A stretch of DNA of 64,000 bases from Perilla frutescens. Its lineage: Eukaryota > Streptophyta > Magnoliopsida > Lamiales > Lamiaceae. Location: positions 51,705,001-51,769,000 of the forward strand of contig BRKX01000009.1 of assembly GCA_026008535.1 (NCBI GenBank). Direction: 5' to 3'. The position numbers and the translations under genes are program-made. This document shows positions 44,260 through 54,500 of the stretch, piece after piece. The stretch's first letter is position 1; each line of letters starts with the position of its first letter. The notes under the pieces are model-generated. The model searched no databases. It was not told where the DNA came from and saw nothing but the letters and a program-made list of their open reading frames with translations.

Positions 44260-44314
<55 letters not shown>
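44260..44314. repeat. (TA)n tract, right border of element B
   Basis: A TA tract of about 27 units. It also borders the next repeat, which begins GGGGAGGGCCC at 44315. Confidence 0.9.
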
Positions 44315-44318
<4 letters not shown>

Positions 44319-44505
44319 GAGGGCCCAAATGAGAATGACACCCTTATGTGAGAAATATGAACCAATCATATCCTTACACCTGAACAAAAAGGACGACGAC
44401 AATACTGTATATATGAGAACTTTCAAAACACAAGGGTACCTAAATTTTATAAAATATTTAAAACTTTTTAACCACTCATAACTTGCATATCCTTAAGTGT
44501 TAATA
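44315..44505 (+). mobile_element. Left end of another (TA)n-bordered repeat
   Basis: It starts 'ggggagggcccaaatgagaa' immediately after the TA tract and contains 'gaaccaatcat', a start type I know from plant repeats anchored in TA tracts. Its other end is not found; a different inverted-repeat element follows at 44506. Confidence 0.45.
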
Positions 44506-45900
44506 TGAGAAATAGCCATTAATACTTAGTAAATTATGTGAATAGTAACTTTTTAAAAATATAATATTTCCACCCTTTTAAGATAGGAATATACATCAAC
44601 ACCCTTAGTAATAATATAAATCACTTTTAACATTAATTATTTCCTAAAATGAAAATACCCTAATATATAAACAAAAAAAAATATGGACATGATTTAAGAA
44701 TCTATCTTTCGCACCCTACAAAAAAAGAAAAAAAAATTCTATCTTTCGCTGCCGTTCTATGTCAAAATTTCAAAAATCACAACTGTCAGGTTTTTGTTGC
44801 CGTCTTCTGTTGCTGTTGTTGTCGTCTTGTTGTTCTCGTCGTCTTCTGTCACTACCGTTGTCGAAGATGAAAATTACAAGATTCAACCATTGTCTCTGCT
44901 AAGATTCAAACGCCCTTATCGCTGAACAATCATGGAAGATGATTTTGAACAACCTCACCCTCATAATGAATACACGAATACACAAGTGCAACGACATGAG
45001 TAGTCCAAGTCGTATTTTCATGCATTAGTTCAATAATGATTTAAAACATGAGTACACAATTAGTTCAATGTGGTAGTTCAAAAATAACTCATACACGAAA
45101 ACACGATTAAAGTCGTTCGTGTACACATACATCAGTTTATCTTTAAACTGATACATGACTGCATGAGTATGCCTATTCATGTACTCGTGCACTAGTTTAA
45201 AATGCATAGATACATGAGTGCATTAGTTTGCTAATTTGTACTTATGCAACAATTAAAAATGAGACATTGCATGACTTCACAAATAAATTGTTACACTAAT
45301 CAACTCCAATACTGGTGTACCGAAAGAAATTGATTCATGCACCAAAGAACATTCAATTTTTTTATCCATTCATTCCAAAGAAAGATTCAAAAAACTTAAA
45401 TATTCAGATCGATAAAAGAGTATAAATCCTTAAATATCATATATTTTATTGCCGCAAAAAACAACATGCGCGATGTCAATTAAATTTTAAAAAAAATCCT
45501 AAATTCACAAAGAATCTCTAATTTTCGATATGGGAATAAATAATTTATTTATGAAATGGGGATTAGAGAGTGGAATAACCGTGATAATATTTAAAAATCA
45601 TAGCTTGATGATCTTCACCAATGGTAGTTTTGTTTCAATTAATAAAACAGAGAGTGAAAAAATGAGAGAGGCAAGAGAACGCCATTTACAGAGGGAAGAG
45701 TGAGAAAATAAGATCTTTTTCCTAATAGTATTGATATATGAATATATAGATATACATAAATAATAATTCTTAATAATAAATATAGAACTAAGTGTAATCT
45801 AGTATTTTTTTTATGATAAAGGCTTATAAATATTACATTTTTAAAAAGTGGATATTTACAATATTTACTAAGTAATAATGGATATTTAAAAATTTCCCTC
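44506..45900. mobile_element. Inverted-repeat element of about 1.4 kb
   Basis: Left arm 44506-44640 and the reverse complement of 45760-45900 share 'tacttagtaaat', 'actttttaaaaat.taatattt' and nearby blocks. The interior begins with a GTT/GTC-rich stretch (44795-44870), then DNA rich in 'catgagt' and 'cattagtt' words (44960-45260). No transposase frame. No target duplication identified. Confidence 0.65.
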
Positions 45901-46039
45901 TATTTTTAATCCAATTTAAAAAAAATAATATATTAATTATTAAATTTTTTCTATGCTCTTTCATTTAAAATGCATATTGCATATGTTTGTTCGAATAAAA
46001 AATGTATTTCATGCATATGATACAAACTCTAATTCTGTT

Positions 46040-46121
<82 letters not shown>
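46040..46121. repeat. (AAT)n microsatellite
   Basis: About 27 uninterrupted AAT units. The poly-isoleucine frame across it is an artefact. Confidence 0.95.
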
Positions 46122-46122
<1 letters not shown>

Positions 46123-46166
46123 ACTACGTTGTACGGATGAAATACCACTACTATATTTTGTGATAT

Positions 46167-46437
46167 ACAATTAAATTTATTAATTTTTCTTTGATTTTTT
46201 TATCCAATTTCAATTTATTATGCTTTATTTTAGTTTTGCACTTATTATTTAGGGTTCATCCTACCCGATTAAGATATATCATTATTTTTTCAATAATAAA
46301 TTTTATTTTCTAATTAATAATTGATTATACCCTAGTTGGGTAGAATGAACTCTAATTAATAAGTGTAAAATTAAATTAAAACATAATAAATTGAAATTGA
46401 ATAAAAAATCGAAAAAAAAATGATAAATTTAATTGTG
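46167..46437. mobile_element. Foldback MITE of about 270 bp
   Basis: The first ~125 bp and the reverse complement of the last ~125 bp agree at most positions ('ccaatttcaatttattatg', 'cacttatta.ttag.gttca', 'ctaccc'). Sequences near 56930-57000 and 57830-57905 resemble one arm of this family. Confidence 0.8.
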
Positions 46438-46865
46438 TAGCACTAAGTACTACACAAACTGTAACAGTGAATTTCATTCGAGAGTCATATTACCGGTTCA
46501 GGTGAAAATTTAGCTTCATGTGTTAATTAGAAAACAATCTCAACCATATTTGATAAGATGGTGAAACAGATTGAAAAGATGTACCAATATACTAATTATT
46601 TCAGAAAATGCAATGATAGAATACAATATATATATATACAATCCAAATTAGAATACAACATTGTATAATGTTAAAAGAAACAACGAAGCTGGTGCTATTT
46701 AGTAATAAACAGATGGCATTATTGTGATATAATCATATAATTTTAGAAAATACAACGCTAAAATTCAACATTTACAATGCTATTTATGGTATATGGAAGA
46801 AAAAAAATTATCCGTCCCTCTATTTAATTAATTTAAACAATGCCTAAAGGGTTAGTTCCAAAGTT

Positions 46866-46983
46866 TTGTTTTGTTTTTTTTTTCACTCACACACCCGACC
46901 TGTGGTATTGAGGAGATTCGAACTCATGACCTTTGATCTCTAAATAATCTCATTCCACCACTAGGTCATCCCCATCGAGAGAA
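46866..46983 (-). mobile_element. tRNA-derived SINE with 16-bp target duplication
   Basis: The 118-bp SINE on the - strand has an A-box-like 'gatgacctagtggtgg' and a B-box-like 'gagttcgaatctc', ending in an A-rich tail. The flanking duplication GGTTAGTTCCAAAGTT is perfect at 46850-46865 and 46984-46999, as expected from LINE-driven insertion. Confidence 0.92.
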
Positions 46984-47059
46984 GGTTAGTTCCAAAGTTA
47001 ACGTAACAAGACTTAATTAGTTCGCATATAACCTCCCCTATATCCATCCACTTAGTACA

Positions 47060-47290
47060 TATATTCGTTAACATCCAGAATAATGAAAAGATGCGAAAAT
47101 TACTATACACTTCTCACCACCGGCAACATATATGAACTTTTTATACTTTTTATGAATTGATTCTGATTCCACAAGAAAGTTTGGGAAAATGATTAGAAAG
47201 TTACACAACAAATTAAAGCTATATATATACATACATATATATATATATATATTATTTGTGAAATTAGAAGCATGAAATGGATGATGGATC
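47060..47290 (+). pseudogene. EF-hand gene upstream region without a gene
   Basis: 'ttgattctgattccacaag' (47158 onward), 'aaaatgattagaaagttaca' and the flanks follow in order the sequence upstream of EF-hand genes 1 and 2 (36646 and 53634). Where the TATA box and coding region should come there is a TA-rich tract and unrelated DNA. I read it as the remains of a third cluster member whose gene was deleted. Confidence 0.5.
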
Positions 47291-47516
47291 TATAGTGTCT
47301 GACGACCCTTAAAATATTAAATATATATGGACACCAAAATAATAATAATAAATAAATAAATACTTGAGCGCTAGTGTGTGAATGTGTATTAATTCTCTCG
47401 CGATGAACACATTTTAGGTCGAGATTGGCTTCTTATACCTTATATATGGGATACTTTTGAAATTGTATCTAACGGCTAGACGACACATCATCTATTTAAA
47501 GATAAATATATCGTGT

Positions 47517-47665
47517 CTCCTTAGAGATGGTCTGATAGTGGAGTGGTATTTCTTGAGGCCAAAGGTCTCAAGTTCAACCCACCACCAACACTACTAAGTG
47601 TGAGTCTGTCACACCTGACTTGCCAAGTGTGGTTTGCCATGCACGAATAATAATTTTTGAATTCG
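47517..47665 (+). mobile_element. tRNA-derived SINE, + orientation
   Basis: 'gagatggtctgatagtgg' (A-box-like) and 'ggtctcaagttcaaccc' (B-box-like) occur about 30 nt apart, with a T-rich 3' end. Flanks 'atatatcgtgt' (47506-47516) and 'atatattgtgt' (47666-47676) are a 10/11 target duplication. Confidence 0.85.
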
Positions 47666-47991
47666 ATATATTGTGTTCGATTTTTTAAAATTAATAAAAT
47701 GATGTGCACATATATTAATTAATTAATTAATTAATTAATTTGATAAAAATATTAATTTTGTGTAGTTACGACAAACAAAAAGAAAATTAAATTTTAGGAA
47801 CTGAATGAAAATCCATGTTAGAAAGATCAAGTTGGAAAATTTCAAATAACATGATTTTTTTTAAATAGCAATGTATAATTGTCCGTGATTAAAGAACGTT
47901 TGAACATTTGATTGCTTTAAATATGTGACATGTTTTAAATGATGAAATTGAAATAGAGAAAAATAAATTATTACAAATTCTGTTGTTGTTG

Positions 47992-48049
<58 letters not shown>

Positions 48050-48058
48050 CATCATCAT
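47666..48058. other. AT-rich intergenic DNA with a (TTA)n tract
   Basis: (TTAA)n at 47715-47740 and (TTA)n of about 18 units at 47993-48050. No gene. Confidence 0.6.
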
Positions 48059-48195
48059 CTCTTTGGCTTTGCCTTTGCATACATCATCTTTAATGATTCC
48101 CCAACAGACCTGAAAAAAAGTGATTATTATCTCTTTGGCTTTGCCTTTGCATACATCATCTTTGATGATTCCCCAACAGACCTGAAAAAAAAATG
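48059..48195 (-). repeat. 72-bp tandem duplication
   Basis: Two copies start at 48059 and 48131 with only a couple of differences, ending in a poly-A stretch (+ strand). On the - strand each reads QVCWGIIKDDVCKGKAKE, faintly like the 'W..IK.D' stretch of LINE reverse transcriptases, but 20 residues are too few to call. Confidence 0.75.
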
Positions 48196-48539
48196 GGCAG
48201 GAAAGAGCCATGACCGGTATACTGCTGGTCGGACTTGCACTTTTGAGTAGTTCGTCAGTGCAAAAACAGGCCTCGGAAAGGACATGTTCCAGCCTTACCT
48301 AAAAAAGAAAGGCCGGAAAAAAGAAGATAGCAAGAAATTTCCATTCACCCTAAGACTACAATTATCGGTTGCCATTGTGGCAACCGTTCGAACGCCACGT
48401 AAAAAAGAAAAAAGAAAAAAGAAAAAAATGTTGTTGTTCGGTTATGCACGTTCGACCGAGGGAGGCCAGCCGAACGCTGATCTCCCTCTCTCTTCCCCAT
48501 TATTTTAATATTTTTTATATTTTGTATTTTTTTTATATT

Positions 48540-48840
48540 ATATTAAAATAAATATATTCATTATATTTAAATTTTATTAGATATGTAAATTTTATTTGGA
48601 CACTTGTCTCTATTTTATTGGATATGTAGATTTTATTTGGATATGTAGATATAATGATTATTAATAATAAATATATCCATTATATCTAAATTTCATTTGG
48701 ACACTTGTCTCTATTTTATTGGATATGTAGATTTTATTTGGATATGTAGATATAATGATTATTTATAATAAATATATCCATTATATCTAAATTTTATTTG
48801 GCCACTTGTCTCTATTTTATTGGATATCTATATATAATGC
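48540..48840 (+). repeat. Tandem repeats of about 119 bp in the Harbinger promoter
   Basis: 'acacttgtctctattttatt' recurs three times (about 48599, 48700 and 48801), with 'ggatatgtagattttatttg' and 'aataaatatatccattata' between. About 2.5 units lie directly upstream of the TATA box. Confidence 0.8.
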
Positions 48841-48892
48841 ATATATTTTTTTAATAAATTTTTAAAAAAATATCAAAATTCGTATTTTTCAT

Positions 48893-48904
48893 TCTCTATA
48901 AATA
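48893..48904 (+). promoter_or_regulatory. TATA box of the Harbinger ORF
   Basis: 'ctctataaatag' lies about 90 bp before the ATG at 48991, at the end of the tandem repeats. Confidence 0.75.
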
Positions 48905-48990
48905 GAGACAATTTTTACAAAATTTTCACACCTCAACAATTTCTCAATATCTCAATCTATAACGTTTAGTATTTTTCTTTGTATCTCCCA

Positions 48991-49368
48991 ATGGATCGAG
49001 AAAATAATTTTTTTTACGATCCTCAGTATCAAAATCACTCCCAAGATTATTTTCCCAACCTCGAAAATCTTCCAAACTCTGAAGAATTCTCACAGTTCGG
49101 CAATATGAACTCCCAATTTTCACATAATCCTACTCATTCTCCTAATCCAGAAAACCAAACCTCTCAAAACATCTCTGAAAATGCACCACCCTCAAGCTGG
49201 TCAGAACAAGAAGATATATGGCTTATGTCTTCTTGGTGTTACGTCAGTAATGATCCAATTTCTGGCAAGAATCAACATAATGACTCATTTTGGTCAAAAA
49301 TTAAAAGTCTGTATGAGAAAATGCGAAGTGAAAATCCCAATATTGGTGGCCCTCGATCAACAGAATAA
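48991..49368 (+). pseudogene. PIF/Harbinger Myb/SANT-like partner protein, 5' part only
   Basis: From ATG at 48991 the frame gives 125 residues: an Asn/Gln/Pro-rich N-terminus, then WSEQEDIWLMSSWCYVSNDP and FWSKIKSLYEKM, the trihelix/SANT-like DNA-binding domain of the second ORF of Harbinger elements (also found in many plant 'glutathione S-transferase T3-like' annotations). In an autonomous element this protein helps transposase bind DNA. The frame ends at a stop just after the domain, and a piece of transposase follows, so the C-terminal half is deleted. Confidence 0.8.
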
Positions 49369-49543
49369 TCAACGAAGTGAAGATCAAGAAGAAGAAAACG
49401 ATCTCATTTATTCTACGGAGAGGATTGCAAGCTTGTCGAGCTATATGAAAACTAGGTCACAACTTCGCAATCGAGAAGCTCACGCCATTCTTCGTGACGA
49501 CTTGATCGAGCACATATGGCAAAAATTCGGCCATCAGTACTAA
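49369..49543 (+). pseudogene. PIF/Harbinger transposase C-terminal end
   Basis: The frame ends RSQLRNREAHAILRDDLIEH, then IWQKFGHQY and a stop. 'Lr.re.h..LR.DLIEH.W' closes the DDE-type Harbinger transposase in plants. The catalytic part is absent. The join to the Myb-like fragment falls near 49360. Confidence 0.75.
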
Positions 49544-49938
49544 ATTTATATTTTTTTCATCTATTTTAATCATCGTTTGTTTATTTCAATTCATGTTCGG
49601 TTTATTATTATTTATGTTCTTGTTTTGTTTATTTTGTATTTTATCATATTGTCTATTTTATAAAAGTGTGTTATTTTATGTTATTACAATTTTCAATAAT
49701 AATAATTATTTATTTTAATTATTATTATTATATTATATTATATTTATTAATAAAAGAAAAGAAAAAATAATATATAATGTTGTGGTTGGGTGTTTGGGGT
49801 GGTTGCTGATAAACTATCAAATTGTATGTGGTTGGGTTGGATAAGATAATGGTGATGTGGAAGAGAGAGAAATTAATAAATATTGAGGGTGGTTGCCCGG
49901 TTGGGGTGTTTGCCCGGTTGCTGATAATGGTGGTCTAA

Positions 49939-49976
49939 GACTTGGGACAAAGAAAGACCTGTCCACTAACCCGCCC

Positions 49977-50020
<44 letters not shown>

Positions 50021-50166
50021 GCAACACAAATGAAAATGATATTTTTTAGGTGATGAATCCTCCACCTATACACAAGAAAATAAAATAAAAAAAATGTTAC
50101 AAATCTCAAATTTTCAAGTAAAAAAATAACAGATGAGATTGCAAAAATTTGTTAAAAGACAACAGC
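49939..50166. other. Spacer between two Harbinger elements, with (TTA)n
   Basis: A (TTA)n tract of about 15 units lies at 49978-50020. No gene. Confidence 0.7.
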
Positions 50167-50169
50167 TTA

Positions 50170-50952
50170 GAGCAACTCCAAGGCTCTGTAAACCTCAAAT
50201 CTGGCGTTGAATTGGCAAATTGCTTCCTCCAACAGCAACTCTCCCCGCTCGGTAGTTTGGTGGGAGGTGAATAGTACCCCGGTTGATTAACCGGGGTACT
50301 ATTCATCACGACATCCTTTTCTCTTTTTTGTTTTTCATAATGCAAATTAATTTATTTGGTGTATTTTTTTATTTTCTATTACATTTCTTTCAATTGTTTG
50401 AAAATTATTTTATACATTAATTAAATAAATACTATTACATTATTTTAAACATCTAATTAAACACAAAATAGTAAAATACATAATTAATAAAAATAGAATT
50501 ACATAAACATTTAACAATACAAAACCACAAATATATTAATAAACGATACAAAGCAACAATATATTACAATAAATAATACAAATACATACTTAATAAAAAT
50601 ACAAACATAATACAATAAGAGTAAAATATTAAAAATACAACACAATAATTTTAGCTAATAATCCCCTAAACCACTTCCGGATCCAGATCCTGCACCGGGA
50701 ATATTTGGAAAATAACTTCCAATAATGAGCAAGAATATTAATATATATTTTTATATTTATATATATAATCATATTCAATTAAATAATTCGATAAAAAATT
50801 AAATCAATAGTAAAGAGTATAAAAATGAAATATTCCATTGTAAGGTGAAATGTAGAGTGATGCTGTAGGAGATGAAAATTGAAAATCTGTAACTTTAACT
50901 GTAGTGTAGTGTAGAGTTAACTGTATTCTAGTGAAAACTGTTGAAGATGACC
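50170..50952. mobile_element. PIF/Harbinger-type non-autonomous element
   Basis: The ends GAGCAACTCCAAGGCTC and (reverse complement) GGTCATCTTCAACAG fit the Harbinger 'GAGCAxCTCCAA' terminus. The 3-bp duplication TTA is at 50167-50169 and 50953-50955. On the - strand near 50690 a short frame ends FPNIPGAGSGSGSGLGDY, a remnant of a Harbinger ORF-like protein. A 36-nt palindrome sits at 50269-50304. Confidence 0.75.
50269..50304. repeat. Perfect 16-bp-stem hairpin
   Basis: GAATAGTACCCCGGTT, loop GATT, then the exact inverted complement. This is far stronger than any hairpin expected by chance and lies near the left end of the Harbinger element. Confidence 0.95.
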
Positions 50953-51138
50953 TTATAACCGTCATGACAAATGAAAAAAAAAAAGAAGAAATTTACAACA
51001 ATAAATGTCACTATTGTTGTCTATTTGATAAAAACTGTTGTCCAAAATATAAATGTAAATTATAAGACAAACAACAGTTTATATCAGAACCGTTGTCTAT
51101 CACACGATTTTGCCTTAATGTATGAATAAACGTGTTCC

Positions 51139-51362
51139 TTGAGATGGTCTAATGGTCAAGTATTTATTTAAGTTTGAGCCATTCGGTCTCAAGTTCAAAT
51201 TATACCAACACTGCTGGATTTACCCAAAAGTACTGTGATTTAAATGTTTACCCTAAAGCGCGGTTTACATCTTCTATGTCTGTATATGTGTGCGTGGTTT
51301 ACATATTATTATACATGAACGTGATTTATCTACAAGTGTGGTTTACCTCTTCTCCATGATTT
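51139..51362 (+). mobile_element. tRNA-derived SINE, + orientation, longer 3' part
   Basis: 'gagatggtctaatggtcaag' (A-box-like) and 'ggtctcaagttcaaatt' (B-box-like) are followed by a variable 3' region with repeated 'gtggtttac' words to about 51350. It resembles the SINE at 47517 in the head. Ends are not sharp. Confidence 0.6.
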
Positions 51363-52539
51363 GTAAGTCATTATACAAAAGTGGAAATTACTAAGTGGAA
51401 TCTCAAATAGTGAGATAGTGATTACGGGTTACCCTCGTCATGAAACAAAACTAATAAAATGCATTCTTCTTTCTTTTTTCAATGAGTTTTTCCTATAGAA
51501 AAGCTTTTCTAAAAATTAACATAAAATAGATTCGTTGCTGCCACTTTTTTTTTTTACACCACGGAATTTCTAGCTCTATACATTAAAAACAAAAGTTAAT
51601 TTGCTCGATCGAGATTCCACACAATATATAATGCTAAATACTAATTGCAGGATATTTTGGTCTTCCGAAATTGAATATCCGAACCTCCTCCACATATTTA
51701 CGATTCATATTAATATCCCCCTTTTTTGGTGCTAAAAATCTAAAATTAGTTATTCCAAATTAACCGTACGCGTCTTTCATTATTTGTTCCCTATCAAATT
51801 TGTTATTATTATTTTTAATTTTTTCTTTTGATTTCTATTTTTTGTGCTTTAATTAGTTGAATTTTACACGTTTGCTCAATTTTTATTTGTCGAACTCGAG
51901 ATTGAGCCAAGTTTTGAATCTTATAAAATATAAGATTATGTTCAAATTTATTTGATATATTTATCGAATAAAGAGGATCCAGGGCCCTCATCTCATTCAA
52001 AATAAACAATTAATAAAGAGGAGGAATCATGGACCCTCATCCCATTCAAATTCATAAAATAAGCATTTAGTTTAATAAATTGATATAATTAGATACACAT
52101 GTTTATTAAATTCATACTAGACAAAATTAACATGATAGAAATCAACAAATTTATCGATATAGCAATATTTCAATTACAATTTAAAAATTAAATAACATTC
52201 TAATTATAAGAAAACCAACTTCCTATAACTTATGTGATTAAACAAAAATCAAGAAACTACATGTTTCATAATCAAAGTCATAAATTAACTAGTAATACAT
52301 AACATTTCATCAAACTTTGATATCACCAAATTAAATCTATATTCACAAATAAAATTACCTAGTAAGATTTACTAACCTTTATGTATATCACCAAATTAAA
52401 TATACAACACGAACACAAACAACTATATCCAAAATTCCTTCAAAAAAAAAATATCTCCCTATTAAATATAAACAAATACAATAAATTAAGAAACATAAAC
52501 AAAATTAATTAACAATTTATTAACACACGAACACGTGCA
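51363..52539. other. AT-rich intergenic DNA
   Basis: No gene is supported. A direct repeat of about 45 bp (51967-52006 and 52012-52053) shares 'aataaagagga' and 'ccctcatc.cattcaaa'. Confidence 0.5.
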
Positions 52540-53243
52540 CACACACAATGAGAGAGAGAGGGGGGGGGGGGCTCGCCAGGGGTGGGTTCGCCGGAGGTGG
52601 AGGGGAGAACACACACACACACACACACAGCACCTTGCGTCGCCGGGGTTGGGTCGCTGGTGGGGGTTGTGTGCGGATTTGGGTGAGTGATTAGGGTTTT
52701 GCGTGGAAAAGAAAAGGGGGAACTGATTTAGTCCCGAAATTTAATTTTTAGCGACGGACTGACGACAGAATTATTACATCGTTATTTTTTAATAAAAAAA
52801 AATATAATGATGGACCACGTCCGTCGTTAATATTTTTTCATCTTCTTAAATAAAAAAAATTACTTAATTAGCGACGGAATAATTATGTCGTTAACTTTTT
52901 CCGATACATTAATTAAAAAATAAAATATGTTAACGACGGACACGTTCTGTCGTTAATCATATTTAATTTGTTAATATAAAAGTAACGACAGACCTATTCC
53001 GTCGTTAACCATTTTCCGGAATATTTAATTAATTAATAAAAAACTAACGACGGAATTGGTCTGTTGTTAACACTAACGATGGAAATTCAGTCAGTAATCC
53101 GTCGTTATTTTTGGGCGTGAGGCATTCCCGCCTTTTTTTGTGTCTATTTAGTGACGGACCTTTGGTCGTTAGTCCATTGCTATTACCGACGGAAATGTAT
53201 CCGTCGATAGAATCTGTCGCTAAATCACGCTTTTTTTGTAATG
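52540..53243 (-). mobile_element. CACTA transposon terminus, reverse orientation
   Basis: On the - strand it starts CATTACAAAAAAAGCG (one change from CACTACAAAAA) at 53243. About 500 bp of 'taacgacgga/tccgtcgtta' repeats follow, then a C/G-rich leader-like block (52590-52735) and simple (CA)n, (G)n and (GA)n tracts. The opposite end is not found. The repeats match those at 627-1070, so the two belong to one or closely related families. Confidence 0.8.
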
Positions 53244-53633
53244 TTCAAACATGCTTTCAATGAACGAACAAGAATCGAGTATCGAGCTATTTTGTCTGAT
53301 TTTCACCCCTACAACCCTGGTCAATGAGTGTAAAAATTAAACTCAAGCACACAAGAAAATGAAATCCTATAAATTAGGAAACAGGTGATGAAATATGGTT
53401 CGGGAACATGGGATTTAATTAATTTTTCATCTTCTTCTTATAATTATATAGATTAGACAATAACCTAAACTCCATTTACATACAAGATATGGAAAACATA
53501 TAGACCTTTTTCTTTTCTTGTTTTATGTATACCATTCCTAATTTTAAATAGAAATAAAATGATGGAGTACTCGCTTCCACCAGTAACTGAAATATTCTTG
53601 TGTAGGAAACACGTTTCTTGACTCCTTTAATCG
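53244..53633. other. Intergenic DNA upstream of EF-hand gene 2
   Basis: No coding feature is supported. Confidence 0.5.
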
Positions 53634-53740
53634 ATTCTGATTCCACGAGAAAGTTGAACACCTATTAAGTTTGGCAACATGATTAAAGTTTCACAAACAC
53701 GCTTTCTGTGGATTAGGGAACCAAATATGTATATGTACAT
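53634..53740 (+). promoter_or_regulatory. Upstream region of EF-hand gene 2
   Basis: 'atcgattctgattccac' and 'acatgattaaagtttcac' recur upstream of gene 1 and at 47158-47205, in the same order. Confidence 0.5.
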
Positions 53741-53748
53741 TATAAAAT
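53741..53748 (+). promoter_or_regulatory. TATA box of EF-hand gene 2
   Basis: TATAAAAT lies about 40 bp before the chosen ATG. The short leader is the main doubt about the exact start site. Confidence 0.6.
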
Positions 53749-53780
53749 CAGTGCATGGTTAAAATTTGTTGGCAAAAAAA

Positions 53781-54074
53781 ATGGCATTTAAAAGCGCTAA
53801 TAGAGTCCGCAACAGCCACGGTAAAGTTGAAGTATCCATGGAAGAGTTCAAGAAATGGTTGAAGAAATTCGACATTGACGGGGATGGCCGGATAAGCGTG
53901 GAGGAGCTCCGGGAGGCCATCCACGCCACCGGCGGATGGTTCTGCAGGTGGAAGGCCAAGCGAGTGCTGAAGGCGGTCGACACGAACTCCGATGGATTCA
54001 TCGACGATAGTGAGATGTGTAAACTTGTAGTGTTTGCACAAAAACAATTCGGATTGAGGGTCGTCTCTTTTTAG
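53781..54074 (+). CDS. Two-EF-hand calcium-binding protein, gene 2 (calmodulin-like/polcalcin-like)
   Basis: The single-exon gene encodes 97 residues from MAFKS; an upstream in-frame start would add five residues (MLAKK), but MAFK aligns with gene 1. EF-hand 1 loop is residues 31-42 (Asp31, Asp33, Asp35, Gly36, Ile38, Glu42). EF-hand 2 loop is residues 67-78 (Asp67, Asn69, Asp71, Gly72, Ile74, Asp75, Glu78), fully canonical, unlike gene 1. The linker ATGGWFCRWKAKRVL matches gene 1 closely. No signal peptide or membrane segment, so a soluble calcium sensor is likely. Frame and motifs are intact, and changes from gene 1 cluster at the N-terminus and linker, consistent with a functional duplicate. 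The target process is unknown. Confidence 0.9.
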   Translation: MAFKSANRVRNSHGKVEVSMEEFKKWLKKFDIDGDGRISVEELREAIHATGGWFCRWKAKRVLKAVDTNSDGFIDDSEMCKLVVFAQKQFGLRVVSF

Positions 54075-54500
54075 CTAGCTAGCTTCTCTTCATCAATATA
54101 TATCAACATATATAATATATAGGGGTAGGGTTCTTGCATGCCCAATGTAAGTGCAGTAAAGCCTGCATGTGTAAATTAATCATTTCAAGACTTATATATA
54201 TATATAAGATAATGTATCGTGTTTTGCTATCTTCATTATGTGTAATATTGATTTTCAGTTTATCATATCACTCTTACTCGGATGGCAGCATAAATATTTA
54301 AGTAAAATTTTGTAAGGTGAAATATGAAAATAATATATAATGAATTGAAGAAAACAAACTAACGTGTGTGTGTGTGTGTATATATACATATCATTTCAAT
54401 ATTAAGTTGGGATTGTAAGTTATTATACTACAGTTATTTGATATCTATAAGTATCATTTTTAAGAGATTTATTTTGTGTACGGCAAAAACTTGCATGCAT
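54075..54500. other. 3' flank of EF-hand gene 2, AT-rich
   Basis: 'ataggggtagggttc' follows a TA stretch near 54118, recalling the start of the (TA)n-bordered repeats, but no matching end is seen. (GT)n at 54364-54380. Confidence 0.4.

Larger units (their letters stand above)
48354..49935 (+). mobile_element. Internally deleted PIF/Harbinger transposon
   Basis: The left end GACTACAATTATCGG and the reverse complement of the right end (GACCACCATTATCAGC) form the terminal repeat. The 3-bp duplication TAA at 48351-48353 and 49936-49938 is the PIF/Harbinger signature (TWA). The interior contains a promoter with a TATA box, the start of the partner Myb-like ORF and the last codons of a transposase, so most of both genes is deleted. 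Confidence 0.85.

Noticed and set aside
46866..46983. tRNA gene suggested by A- and B-box-like sequences
   Set aside because: No cloverleaf can be drawn, the tail is A-rich and a 16-bp target duplication flanks it; it is a SINE. The same holds for 56248-56368.
48059..48195. Two tandem LINE reverse-transcriptase-like peptides on the - strand
   Set aside because: Only about 18 residues per unit, no RT core motif (no YADD-type block) and no LINE structure nearby; recorded as a tandem duplication.
45953..48211. Poly-isoleucine and poly-asparagine frames (45953-46174, 47861-48211)
   Set aside because: They are produced by the (AAT)n and (TTA)n microsatellites.
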